A stretch of 64,000 nt of DNA, from contig NZ_CP048405.1 in the NCBI RefSeq assembly GCF_014084125.1, positions 2,852,001 to 2,916,000 of the forward strand. The letters run 5' to 3'. The translations under genes and the position numbers were made by a program. The notes below the pieces were generated by a model. The model was not told the origin of the DNA, made no database searches, and was given only the letters and a program-made list of their open reading frames with translations. Origin of the DNA: Streptacidiphilus sp. PB12-B1b. Lineage in GTDB: Bacteria > Actinomycetota > Actinomycetes > Streptomycetales > Streptomycetaceae. Shown piece after piece: positions 17,245 through 25,869 of this stretch (position 1 is its first letter; each line of letters opens with the position of its first letter).

Positions 17245-18204
17245 ATGAAACCCGAAGGTCCCGCCTGCTGCACCCCCGGCCGCGCCACCCCGGCCCCGGC
17301 CCCGGCCGATGCCCGAGCGGCACACCCCGATGCGACGGCCGGTGGCGAGCGCGTGGCGTCGGTCCCTCTGGGGGGCGGCTCCTTCGCCATGGGCAGCGAG
17401 GACGCCCTCGCCTACCCCGACGACGGCGAGGGCCCGGTCCGCCGGGTCCTGCTGAGCCCGTTCGCCATCGATCCGCACTGCGTCACCAACGCCCGGTTCC
17501 GGGTCTTCGCCGAGGCCACCGGCTACCTCACCGACGCCGAGCGCTACCGGGCCTCGTTCGTGTTCGGGGGGCTGCTCCCGGACGCTTTCCCGCCCACCCG
17601 CGCGGTCGCGGCCGCGCCCTGGTGGCGCGAGGTCCCCGGCGCCGACTGGCAGCACCCGGAGGGCCCCCAGTCCGACCTGTCCGGACGTGACGACCACCCG
17701 GTGGTGCACGTGTCCTGGAACGACGCAGCCGCCTACTGCGCCTGGGCCGGACGGCGGCTGCCCACCGAGGCGCAGTGGGAGTACGCGGCCCGAGGCGGCC
17801 TGGACGGGATGCCCTTCCCCTGGGGCAGCGAGCTGCGGCCCGGCGGCCGGCACCGGATGAACGTGTGGAACGGCGCCTTCCCCCAGCACAACACCCGCGC
17901 GGACGGCTACCTCGGCACCTGCCCGGTGGACGCCTTCGAGCCCAACGGCTACGGCCTGTCCAACATGACCGGCAACGTGTGGGAGTGGACCGCCGACTGG
18001 TTCCACCCGACCTGGCACGCGACCGGCTCCCGGACCGATCCCGCCGGGCCGCCCACCGGCACCGCCCGGGCCCTGCGCGGCGGCTCCTACCTCTGCCACG
18101 CCTCCTACTGCCGCCGTTACCGGGTCTCGGCGCGCATGGGCAACACCCCCGAGTCCTCCTCCGGCAACACCGGCTTCCGCTGCGCCGGTCCCACCGGGCC
18201 GTAG
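17245..18204 (+). CDS. Formylglycine-generating enzyme (FGE-sulfatase domain)
   Basis: 319 residues. The whole chain matches the FGE/SUMF1 fold as in the S. coelicolor enzyme: GGSFAMGSEDALAYPDDGE, HPVVHVSWNDAAAYCAWAG, RLPTEAQWEYAARGG, NMTGNVWEWTADWF and RGGSYLCHASYC. The two catalytic copper-binding cysteines are Cys284 and Cys289, spaced C-x4-C as required. It oxidises the cysteine in C-x-P-x-R of type I sulfatases, here most likely the sulfatase at 11221-13578. Start ATG 17245 is chosen over ATG 17203; the first ~35 residues are Ala/Pro-rich and not conserved. Confidence 0.92.
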   Translation: MKPEGPACCTPGRATPAPAPADARAAHPDATAGGERVASVPLGGGSFAMGSEDALAYPDDGEGPVRRVLLSPFAIDPHCVTNARFRVFAEATGYLTDAERYRASFVFGGLLPDAFPPTRAVAAAPWWREVPGADWQHPEGPQSDLSGRDDHPVVHVSWNDAAAYCAWAGRRLPTEAQWEYAARGGLDGMPFPWGSELRPGGRHRMNVWNGAFPQHNTRADGYLGTCPVDAFEPNGYGLSNMTGNVWEWTADWFHPTWHATGSRTDPAGPPTGTARALRGGSYLCHASYCRRYRVSARMGNTPESSSGNTGFRCAGPTGP

Positions 18205-18300
18205 CCGGGGCGCCCACCGGGCCGAGGGCATTCCGCTCGGCGCCACCGGCAGGACGGCGGCCGAACCGGAATCGGCTGCGCGGGCGCGGGGGGAGCCGGG

Positions 18301-18852
18301 ATGATGGGGGCGCGCTGGTGCGCCGGTGGGTTCGGTGGCGTGGACGGATGGCGGACGTGGCTGCGGACAGGGGGTTGGCATGCGCTCGGGGGCAGGTGGT
18401 GGGTGGCCGGGTTGGTGACGGTCGCGGTGTTCGCCGTGGTCACATGGGTCTTCGCGGACGGGGTGACCCCGTTGTGGGTGCATGACGCGGCGGACCGGCT
18501 GGGCTGGGGCTTCGGGGCCGGGACGGCTGCCTCCGCACTGGCCGCGCTGTGGGGCAAGGGCTATGCCACCGCCGGCGAGGGCCGCTCCGGCTCGGCCGCA
18601 CAGGTGGTGCAGAACTCCCGGATCGGAGGCGGGCTCACCCAGGTCTCCGGCGCGGGAAGGGTGAAGATCAGCCATCGGACGGCCGGGACCGGCCTCCCGC
18701 CCGAGGAGCCGCAGGCGCCGGACACGGCGGCGGAGGGCGCGTCCGGGAGGACGCCGTTCGAGGGCGGCGGGCAGCGGGTGTCGGGGGCGACCGTGGCCGG
18801 GCCGGTGGACCAGGTGAGCGGCGCCGAAGGTGACGTGGAGATCGAGCAGTGA
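18301..18852 (+). CDS. Small membrane protein with two copies of a Q[VI]SG beta motif (candidate effector partner)
   Basis: 183 residues, start ATG 18301 behind GGGGGAG. One clear membrane segment (about 33-52, WWVAGLVTVAVFAVVTWVF) and a possible second weak one (68-84). The C-terminal half is low complexity but holds two similar motifs, residues 101-123 (core LTQVSGAGRVKI) and 158-182 (core VDQVSGAEGDVEIE). The downstream gene's protein carries the same motif at its N-terminus, and its GTG start overlaps this stop (GTGA). Shared motifs plus coupling suggest that the two proteins interact. No known enzyme domain is visible. Confidence 0.72.
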   Translation: MMGARWCAGGFGGVDGWRTWLRTGGWHALGGRWWVAGLVTVAVFAVVTWVFADGVTPLWVHDAADRLGWGFGAGTAASALAALWGKGYATAGEGRSGSAAQVVQNSRIGGGLTQVSGAGRVKISHRTAGTGLPPEEPQAPDTAAEGASGRTPFEGGGQRVSGATVAGPVDQVSGAEGDVEIEQ

Positions 18853-21794
18853 GCCCGGGCAGCCGCTCCGGGAGGCGCTGGCTGCGGCGCGGGCAGTGGG
18901 TCGCCGACAGCGTCGTCCACGGCTCCGTGGTCCAGATCAGCGGGGTCACCGGCGACGTCGAGGTGGCCGTGCACCACGAGCGGGCGCTGTACCGCTTGGA
19001 GGAGTACCCGGACGAACCCCCGGCGCTGTCGGTGAAGCGGGCCCGTGAGCAGCCCGCGCTGCTGCTCCAGGCCCGCTATGCGATCGTCGGATTCACCGGC
19101 CGCGCCGCCGAGTCGGCGCGGTTGGCCGCCTGGCGCGACAGCGCTGGGCCGGTGTCGGCGCTGCTGCTGCACGGCGCGGGCGGGCAGGGCAAGACCCGGC
19201 TGGCCGCACAGTTCGCGCAGGCGAGCGCGGCGGCGGGCTGGCGGGTGCTCCAGGCCCGGCACGCCACCGACCACGCCCCGGGCCCCCGGCGCGACGCCAC
19301 GGCGCAGACCCCCAACGAGCGCGCCCCCGGGACGCTGGTGGTGGTGGACTACGCCGAGCGCTGGCCCACCGCCGACCTGCTGGAGCTGTGCGCAGACGCC
19401 ACCCGCCGGCCCCACCGCACCCGGGTGCTGCTGGTCGCCCGCCCGGCCGGGGTGTGGTGGCAGACGCTCTCCGGCAACGAGCTGGACCGTCTGGAGATCG
19501 AGACCGACCGACTCGCCCTGGGCCCGCTGGCCGACGAGGACAGCACCAGCGTCCTGGCCCTGTTCACGGCGGCCCGCGACTGCTTCGCCGCCGCCCTGGA
19601 CGTCCCCGCCGACGTCTCCGCCGACGTCCCCGCGCCGCCGCCCGCCGCGGACGCCGGCTTCCGCGAGGCCCTGACCGTGCACATGGCCGCCCTGGCCGCC
19701 GTCGACGCCCGCCACCGCCGCAGCACCGAGGACCGGCCGGGCCCGGCCCTCGGCACGCCCGCCGAGGTCTCCGCCTACCTGCTGACGCGCGAACGCGCCC
19801 ACTGGCAGAAGCTCCACGCCCAGCAGCGGATCCGCGCGGACGCCGACGCGATCGGCCAGTGCGCCTACACCGCCGCCCTGACCGGCCCCCAGGCCCACCC
19901 CCGCGCCCTGGACGCGATCATCCGCGCCGCGCCCGGCTCCACCGGCGAGCCCCCGGACCGCCTGCTGCGCGACCACGCCGTCCCCTACCCCGAGGCCCCC
20001 GGCGGCGAGGGCACGACCTTCCTGGAACCGCTCCAGCCCGACCGCCTCGCCGAGGACTACCTTGCGCTCACCACCCCCGGCCACACCCTGGCCGGCTACA
20101 CCCCCGACCCCTGGGCCACCGACGTCCCCCGGCGCCTGCTCAGCGGCGTCGACGGTCCCCCCGCCTGGACCCGCAACGCCCTGACGGTGCTGATCGCGGC
20201 GGCCCAGCGCTGGCCGCACCTGGTCGAGCGCCAGCTCACCCCGCTGCTCACCGCCCGCCCCGAACTCGCCCTCCAGGCGGGCGGCGCGGCGCTGGCCGCC
20301 CTCTCGACCCTGCCCGACCTGCCCCTGGCCGTCCTGGAAGCCGTCGAATCCCGGCTGCCCGCCGGGCGCCATACCGACCTCGACCCCGGCTCGGCCGCCC
20401 TCGCCGACCGCCTGGCCCGCCACCGCCTGGCCCGCACCGAGGACCCCCTGGCCCGGGCCCGGATCTGCGACGGCCTCGCCGAGCGCCTGTACTACGCCGG
20501 ACTGCGCGCGGAAGCGCTCGCCGCCGCCGCCGATGCCGTGCCCGTCTGGCGCGACCTCGCCCGGGCCGACCCCGCCGCCCATGAGGCCAGCCTCGGCAGC
20601 GCGCTGAGCAACCTCGGCGTCTTCCTGTCGGAGGTGGGGCGTCGGGGGGAGGCGCTGGCTCCGGTGGAGGAGTCGGTAGGGGTCTACCGGCGGTTGGCGG
20701 CGGCCGACCCCGCCGCCTACGAACCGCGCCTGGCCACGGCGTTGAACAACCTGGGCCTGCGGCTGTCGGAGGTGGGGCGTCGGGGGGAGGCGCTGGCTCC
20801 GGTGGAGGAGTCGGTAGGGGTCTACCGGCGGTTGGCGGCGGCCGACCCCGCCGCCTACGAACCGCGCCTGGCCACGGCGTTGAACAACCTGGGCCTGCGG
20901 CTGTCGGAGGTGGGGCGGCGCGGGGAGGCGCTGGCCCCGGCGGAGGAGTCCGTGCAGGTCCACCGGCGGTTGGCAGCGGCGAACCCCGCCGCCTACGAGC
21001 CCGGCCTCGCCTCGGCGCTGAGCAGCCTCGGCGCCTTCCTGTCGGAGGCCGGGCGCTGGGAGGAGGGACTGGCCCCGACCCAGGAGGCCGTGACCGTCCG
21101 GCGCCGGTTGGCGGCGGCCAACCCCGCCGCCCATGAGCGCCATCTCGCCCTGGCGCTGAACAACCTGGGCATCCGCCTGTCGGAGGCGGGGCGGAGCGAG
21201 GAGGCCCTGGCTCCGGTGCGGGAGGCCCTGGACGTCTACCGGCGGCTGGCGGCGGCCAACCCCGCCGCCTATGAGCACTACCTTCCCCAGGCGCTGAGCA
21301 ACCTCGGCGTCTTCCTGTCGAAACTGGGACACCGGGAGGAGGCCGTGACTCCGGTGCAGGAGTCGGTGGAGGTCGCCCGCCGGTTGGCGGCGGCCGACCC
21401 CGCCGTCTACGAGCCCGGCCTCGCCCTGGTGCTGAGCAACCTCGGCGCCTGCCTGTCCGACGCCGGGCGGCGGGAGGAGGCGCTGGCCCCGGCCCAGGAG
21501 GCCGTGGCGGTCTACCGGCGGCTGGCGGCGGCGGACCCGGCCGCCTACGAACCCAACCTCGCCATGGCCCTGTCGGCCTTCGCCAGTGGCCAGTTGCCGG
21601 GCGGCGGGCGGGTCTGGCCCCAGGCGCTGGAGGCACTGACGGAGGCCGTAGCCATCTTCGACCGGCTGGCCCGAACGATGCCCCGTGCCTACGGCGGCCT
21701 CCTGCGCGACGCGCTGTCGACGATGGCAGACCTCCTGCACGCCATGGGCCACACCTCCGAGGCCTCCCGCCTCCGGGCCGTGCTCAGCCAGTAG
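18849..21794 (+). CDS. STAND-type ATPase with C-terminal TPR array (NLR-like)
   Basis: 981 residues. The N-terminal motif (17-40, core VVQISGVTGDVEV) matches the partner protein. Next is a streptomycete-type linker ending QARYAIVGFTGR, then the NTPase: Walker A GAGGQGKT (109-116), Walker B LVVVDYAE (163-170) and a RVLLVARPAG strand. A helical region (about 300-545) leads into TPR-like repeats of about 46 residues (547-930). Units at 593-638 and 639-684 are identical in protein and DNA. Such STAND proteins act as ligand-triggered oligomerising switches. Start GTG 18849 overlaps the upstream stop. Confidence 0.88.
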   Translation: MSPGSRSGRRWLRRGQWVADSVVHGSVVQISGVTGDVEVAVHHERALYRLEEYPDEPPALSVKRAREQPALLLQARYAIVGFTGRAAESARLAAWRDSAGPVSALLLHGAGGQGKTRLAAQFAQASAAAGWRVLQARHATDHAPGPRRDATAQTPNERAPGTLVVVDYAERWPTADLLELCADATRRPHRTRVLLVARPAGVWWQTLSGNELDRLEIETDRLALGPLADEDSTSVLALFTAARDCFAAALDVPADVSADVPAPPPAADAGFREALTVHMAALAAVDARHRRSTEDRPGPALGTPAEVSAYLLTRERAHWQKLHAQQRIRADADAIGQCAYTAALTGPQAHPRALDAIIRAAPGSTGEPPDRLLRDHAVPYPEAPGGEGTTFLEPLQPDRLAEDYLALTTPGHTLAGYTPDPWATDVPRRLLSGVDGPPAWTRNALTVLIAAAQRWPHLVERQLTPLLTARPELALQAGGAALAALSTLPDLPLAVLEAVESRLPAGRHTDLDPGSAALADRLARHRLARTEDPLARARICDGLAERLYYAGLRAEALAAAADAVPVWRDLARADPAAHEASLGSALSNLGVFLSEVGRRGEALAPVEESVGVYRRLAAADPAAYEPRLATALNNLGLRLSEVGRRGEALAPVEESVGVYRRLAAADPAAYEPRLATALNNLGLRLSEVGRRGEALAPAEESVQVHRRLAAANPAAYEPGLASALSSLGAFLSEAGRWEEGLAPTQEAVTVRRRLAAANPAAHERHLALALNNLGIRLSEAGRSEEALAPVREALDVYRRLAAANPAAYEHYLPQALSNLGVFLSKLGHREEAVTPVQESVEVARRLAAADPAVYEPGLALVLSNLGACLSDAGRREEALAPAQEAVAVYRRLAAADPAAYEPNLAMALSAFASGQLPGGGRVWPQALEALTEAVAIFDRLARTMPRAYGGLLRDALSTMADLLHAMGHTSEASRLRAVLSQ
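20625..20900 (+). repeat. Base-perfect tandem duplication, 2 x 138 bp, inside the TPR region
   Basis: Bases 20625-20762 and 20763-20900 are identical and encode one 46-residue TPR unit each. The next unit (from 20901) is clearly related but diverged. This marks a very recent in-frame duplication or gene conversion. Confidence 0.95.
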
Positions 21795-21831
21795 CCCACA
21801 GCCCGGCCCCGGCCCCGGCGGTGGCCTCCGC

Positions 21832-22965
21832 TCAGGCGGTGGTCGTGCGGAACTGCGGTCCGTACACGCCTTCGCCGGTGGGCAGCGGGATCGCCATCAG
21901 GCCCAGGGCCGGGGCCTCCAGTGCCCGCATGGTGCCGACGGCGGCGTTGAGCTGGGCCGGGTCACCGGTGGTCCAGGCGCTCTCCAGGCGGCGCAGCAGT
22001 TCGGTGAAGGTGGCGTCGAACTGGCGGAGCAGCCTCTCGGCGGCGGGGGCCGGGTTCGGCCAGCCGCCCTTGGGGACCACGCCCATCGGTCGGACCTGCG
22101 GGAAGGGGATGTGTTCTCCGGTGAACTCCCGGACGCCGTCGACCGTGCGCAGTCGGTGCTCGTGGTAGATCTCTCCGAAGGCGTAGTAGTGCGCGGGGGT
22201 CTCGGGGTCGAACGGGATGTCGGGGGAGTCCGAGGTGCCTTCGCCCTGCTCCTTGATGTTTTCGATCGCCTGCTCGACCTCGGGCAGGGTCCTCACCGGC
22301 TTCAGCCGGTCCGGGCCGATGGCGGCGGCCAGCTGCCTTCCGGGCGACAGCGTGGGCTGCACGTCGTGGAACGCGTCCAGCAGCGCGGTGTAGAAGGCAC
22401 CGATGGTCGGCGGTCCGCCCGCCGCGCGGGCAAGCGGCTTTTCCGGCAGTTCGATGGCCATCATCACGTCGTGGACGTACGCCTTGGTGAGCCCGGAGAG
22501 GTAGACGCGCAGCCCGGGCCGTACTCCGCCGGGCAGCGGGCCGGGATAGGCCGGGACGGCGTCGGTGAAGCGCGGACGGCCGCCGACCGCCGCCAGCAGG
22601 TTGCAGGCCAGGCCCATGTGGTACATCTCGTCGCTGATCACGCGCCGGATCAGCTGTGCCGCCGGCTGGGTCCGGTCCCGGACGGACCACCAGGCGCACA
22701 GGTACGGGGGGATGGTGGCGAACTCCAGCTCCACCGCGGCCTGAAGCGCCGTCCTGAGCCAGTGGATGTCGCGCCGGTCGGCACGCACCGCCATCAGCCG
22801 GGGGACGGCCCCGGCGTCGCCGACCGACGCGGAGACGGGCGCCGCCGCCGCACCGGCCGCCAGCACGACCGGGCCGGTGGCGGCCAGGGTGGCCGAAGCA
22901 AGGAACCCCCTGCGGCTGACCGGGGATACCGGTCGGCTCTCCGGACCTGCGCTCGGATCAGACAC
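21832..22965 (-). CDS. Tat-exported ferritin-like protein (VioB/iminophenyl-pyruvate dimer synthase-like domain)
   Basis: 377 residues. A twin-arginine signal (SRRGFLASATLAATG, about residues 18-32) is followed by a ferritin-like four-helix domain. This has the family mark ALQAAVELEFATIPPYLCA and the metal-ligand helix ISDEMYHMGLACNLLAAVGG, then FGEIYHEHRLR. The domain occurs in VioB-type iminophenylpyruvate dimer synthases, but this protein is much shorter and exported, so a biosynthetic role should not be assumed. Start GTG 22965 with GGAGGCACA. Converges with the STAND gene. Confidence 0.78.
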   Translation of the reverse strand: MSDPSAGPESRPVSPVSRRGFLASATLAATGPVVLAAGAAAAPVSASVGDAGAVPRLMAVRADRRDIHWLRTALQAAVELEFATIPPYLCAWWSVRDRTQPAAQLIRRVISDEMYHMGLACNLLAAVGGRPRFTDAVPAYPGPLPGGVRPGLRVYLSGLTKAYVHDVMMAIELPEKPLARAAGGPPTIGAFYTALLDAFHDVQPTLSPGRQLAAAIGPDRLKPVRTLPEVEQAIENIKEQGEGTSDSPDIPFDPETPAHYYAFGEIYHEHRLRTVDGVREFTGEHIPFPQVRPMGVVPKGGWPNPAPAAERLLRQFDATFTELLRRLESAWTTGDPAQLNAAVGTMRALEAPALGLMAIPLPTGEGVYGPQFRTTTA

Positions 22966-23103
22966 TGTGCCTCCGTCCTGGAGCAGCCGGTCCGTAGCCG
23001 GGCCGGGCTTGCTCTGAGGTGATCTACAGGCTGACGAAGCTATCAGGACATAAAACGCAAATAGGGCATGTGGTTCATGGTGTCGACCTGGTGGCGCCGG
23101 GTG

Positions 23104-25287
23104 TCAGCAGTCGCTCCCCGGGGCGGTACGGTCCGGATCGGGCCCGGCGGGCGGCTGGGTGAGCGGTTCGATCCGCAGCAGCCGGGCGACCGGGGTCGGG
23201 AGCCACCAGTTGATCCGGCCCAGCAGGGCGACCAGGGCCGGGGCCAGGACGCCTCGGATCACGGTGGCGTCCAGGATGATGCCCGCGGCCAGGCCGGTGG
23301 AGAGGATCTTGACGTCCGTCTGCGGAACGCCGCCGAGGGCGACGAAGGCGAGGAACAGGATCAGCGCCCCGGAGGTGACCAGCCGTCCGGTGTGGCCGAT
23401 GCCCCGGATGACGGCCTGGTCGGTGTCGTGGCCCTGCTCGTACTCCTCGTTGATGCGGGTGAGGATGAACACCTCGTAGTCCATCGACAGCCCGAACAGC
23501 AGTGCGAACACTGCCAGCGGCACCCACAGCGTGACCGCGCCGGTGGCCGGGTTGGAGAAGAGGGCCTCGGTGCCGTGCCCCTCCTGCCAGACGAAGGTCA
23601 GCACCCCGAACGCCGCCGCCAGCGACATGGCGTTCAGCAGCAGCGCCTTGACGGGCAGCCACACCGACCGCAGCGCGCGGGCCAGCAGGACGAAGGTGAC
23701 CAGCACGATGGCGCCGATGATCAGCCACAGGTCCGGGCCGTACAGGGCGTCGATGAAGTCCGCGTCCTGGGCGGGGGCGCCCCCGACGCCGGCGCCGGGC
23801 AGCCGCGCGGCGGCGGTGCGGATCCGGTCCAGCGCGGCCTTGCCGGCGGCGCTGGACGGGTCGGCGCCGGACCAGGCGTCGATCACCCGCAGGCCGCCGC
23901 GGGTCCATGCCTGCGGTGCGACGGAGGTGATGCCCGGCCCGGCGTCGAGCGCCTGCGGGCCGACCGGGGCCAGGACCTCGGTGGGGCGCAGCACGCCGGG
24001 GCCGATCCCGGCCCCGGTGAGGTCGGCCAGACCGGCCCGGGCCTCGGCGGGTGCGGTCGCGGCGGTGGCGGTGGCCTGGGGCTCGCCCAGGTTGAGCGAG
24101 AACACCGGCGTGATCAGCAGGGCGAGCACGGCCAGCGAACCGAGGGTGGCCCAGACCCGGTGGGCGACCACCACCCGGGCGATGCGGGTCCACAGGGCGC
24201 TGACGGTGCCGGCCGGTTTGCGGCGCGGCCACTCCATCCGGGGGCCGACCGCGTCCAGTACCACCGGCAGCAGGGTCGCCGACACGGCGATGCTGATCAG
24301 CGGGATCAGCAGCCCGGCCAGGCCGATGCTGCGCAGGAACGGCACGCTGGTCAGGGCGAGCGCGGCCAGGCTGACGGTCACCGTCAGCCCGGAGAACAGC
24401 ACCGACTTCCCGGCCGTCGACGACGCCTTGAGGACGGCGTCCCGGTTGTCCAGGCCGCCCGCGCGCTCCTCGCGCCAGCGGGTGACGATGAGCAGCGCGT
24501 AGTCGATGGCCACGCCCAGGCCGACCAGGGCGACGATGTTCTGCACCAGCGTCGACATGGTGGTCACGTAGGTCAGGGCGTAGATGAAGACGAACGCGGT
24601 CGGGATCGCCACCCCGGCGATCAGCAGGGGCAGGAAGGCGACCAGCGAGCCGAAGACGACCGCCAGCACCACCAGCGCCGCGACCCCCGCGAACAGGGTC
24701 TCCAGCAGGACGCTGCTGCTGCCGGAGCTGCCGCCCGAAGCCAGGATGGTGGCCCCGGTGACGTGCACCGGCGCACCGTCCACACGGGCGCCGGCCAGGG
24801 CTCCGGTGACCGCGGGCAGCGCCTGCGCGTAGGGGTCGCTGCTGCCGAAACGCGGGACGGGGTAGAGGAGTTCGAAGGCGGTCCGGCCGTCGGCGGAGAC
24901 GAAGTCCCGGCTGCCGGTCGAGGGCCAGGACGCGGCGCGGGCTCCGGGCAGGGCCCGCTCGGCCCGGCTGAACACGCCGTCCAACTGCTCCTTCACGCCG
25001 GGGGAGTCGACGCCGACGGAGGCCGGGAGCCGGACGACGACCACCAGCGGCGGGTTGTCGCCGCCGGTGCCGAACGCCTTGACGACGGCGGTGTTGGTCT
25101 CGTAGGCCGCCTGCCCCGGCAGGTCGAAGGTGAAGGTCAGCCGGGAACCCGACCGGGCGGCGGCCAGGCCGCCCAGGAGGGCCAGCACGATCCAGGCGAG
25201 GACCACCAGTCGGCGGTGGGCGAGCGACCACGCGGCCACCCGGGTCACCCCGCGGGGCGATGATTGCTCACTCAATGAACTACTCAT
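23104..25287 (-). CDS. MMPL/RND-superfamily transporter
   Basis: 727 residues with the twelve-segment MMPL plan: one segment near 20-40, a large extracellular loop, five segments (about 175-360), a second loop, then five more (about 520-690). Family marks are VGLGVAIDYALLIVTRWREE (segment 4) and LFGLSMDYEVFILTRINEEY (segment 10). These proteins export lipids or drugs using the proton gradient. Divergent from a MarR regulator 51 bases away, whose operator probably overlaps this start. Substrate unknown. Confidence 0.9.
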   Translation of the reverse strand: MSSSLSEQSSPRGVTRVAAWSLAHRRLVVLAWIVLALLGGLAAARSGSRLTFTFDLPGQAAYETNTAVVKAFGTGGDNPPLVVVVRLPASVGVDSPGVKEQLDGVFSRAERALPGARAASWPSTGSRDFVSADGRTAFELLYPVPRFGSSDPYAQALPAVTGALAGARVDGAPVHVTGATILASGGSSGSSSVLLETLFAGVAALVVLAVVFGSLVAFLPLLIAGVAIPTAFVFIYALTYVTTMSTLVQNIVALVGLGVAIDYALLIVTRWREERAGGLDNRDAVLKASSTAGKSVLFSGLTVTVSLAALALTSVPFLRSIGLAGLLIPLISIAVSATLLPVVLDAVGPRMEWPRRKPAGTVSALWTRIARVVVAHRVWATLGSLAVLALLITPVFSLNLGEPQATATAATAPAEARAGLADLTGAGIGPGVLRPTEVLAPVGPQALDAGPGITSVAPQAWTRGGLRVIDAWSGADPSSAAGKAALDRIRTAAARLPGAGVGGAPAQDADFIDALYGPDLWLIIGAIVLVTFVLLARALRSVWLPVKALLLNAMSLAAAFGVLTFVWQEGHGTEALFSNPATGAVTLWVPLAVFALLFGLSMDYEVFILTRINEEYEQGHDTDQAVIRGIGHTGRLVTSGALILFLAFVALGGVPQTDVKILSTGLAAGIILDATVIRGVLAPALVALLGRINWWLPTPVARLLRIEPLTQPPAGPDPDRTAPGSDC

Positions 25288-25295
25288 TCGATGAG
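25283..25295. promoter_or_regulatory. Candidate MarR operator
   Basis: CTCAT-TCG-ATGAG is an inverted repeat, preceded by the related half-site CTCAATGA at about 25271. It lies in the 51-base gap between the divergent MMPL and marR-type genes and covers the MMPL start codon. Confidence 0.5.
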
Positions 25296-25338
25296 ACTAT
25301 CCTGTCTCCGAGGGGATGCCTGGAAGGACGAGCACCGG

Positions 25339-25869
25339 ATGACCGACGACCACAGCGCACGCGAGGACGATCCCGCCCGGACCCGCCGGGACATCGTCGA
25401 CGCGCTGCGCCGCTACAGCATCGAGACCACCCGTCTGGGGCACGCCTTCTCCGCCCGGAACGGCCTGCAGAGCGCGGACCTGGAGGCCCTACTGGCCGTG
25501 CTCGGGGCCCAGCGCGCCGGAGCCCCGCTCACCCCGGGGGCGCTGCGGCGGCACCTGGGCCTGTCCTCGGGCGGCACCAGCCTGGTCATCGACCGGCTGG
25601 AGCGGGCGGGCCACCTGCGCCGGACCCGCGACCACCCGTCGGACAACCGGATCGTCCACCTGCGCCACACCGAGCAGGGCCGGGCCACCGGCTCGGCCTT
25701 CTTCGGCCCCCTGGCCGAGCGCACCGACGCCGTGCTGGCCCAGTTCGACCCGCGCGAGCTGGCCGCCATCCAGCGGTTCGTCACCGCTGCGGCCGAGACC
25801 ACCCAGGACTACCTCGCCGACCTGGAGGCGCGGCCCCCGCAGGGCGGCGGGGCTACAGCGCCTGGATGA
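25339..25869 (+). CDS. MarR-family regulator
   Basis: 176 residues. The winged-helix core includes LTPGALRRHLGLSSGGTSLV, then IDRLERAGHLRR and the wing DHPSDNRIVHLRHTEQG. Probably represses the divergent MMPL exporter and itself. Start ATG 25339 has GGAAGGACG upstream; an earlier ATG at 25291 lies in the operator region and lacks a ribosome site. The 3' end overlaps the convergent SRPBCC gene by 17 bases. Confidence 0.88.
   Translation: MTDDHSAREDDPARTRRDIVDALRRYSIETTRLGHAFSARNGLQSADLEALLAVLGAQRAGAPLTPGALRRHLGLSSGGTSLVIDRLERAGHLRRTRDHPSDNRIVHLRHTEQGRATGSAFFGPLAERTDAVLAQFDPRELAAIQRFVTAAAETTQDYLADLEARPPQGGGATAPG

Noticed and set aside
18849-21794. LuxR/SARP-type transcriptional regulator
   Set aside because: No N- or C-terminal DNA-binding domain is visible; the chain goes from the motif and NTPase directly to TPRs.
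21832-22965. Part of an indolocarbazole or violacein cluster
   Set aside because: No tryptophan oxidase, monooxygenase or other pathway gene lies near; only the ferritin-like domain is shared.
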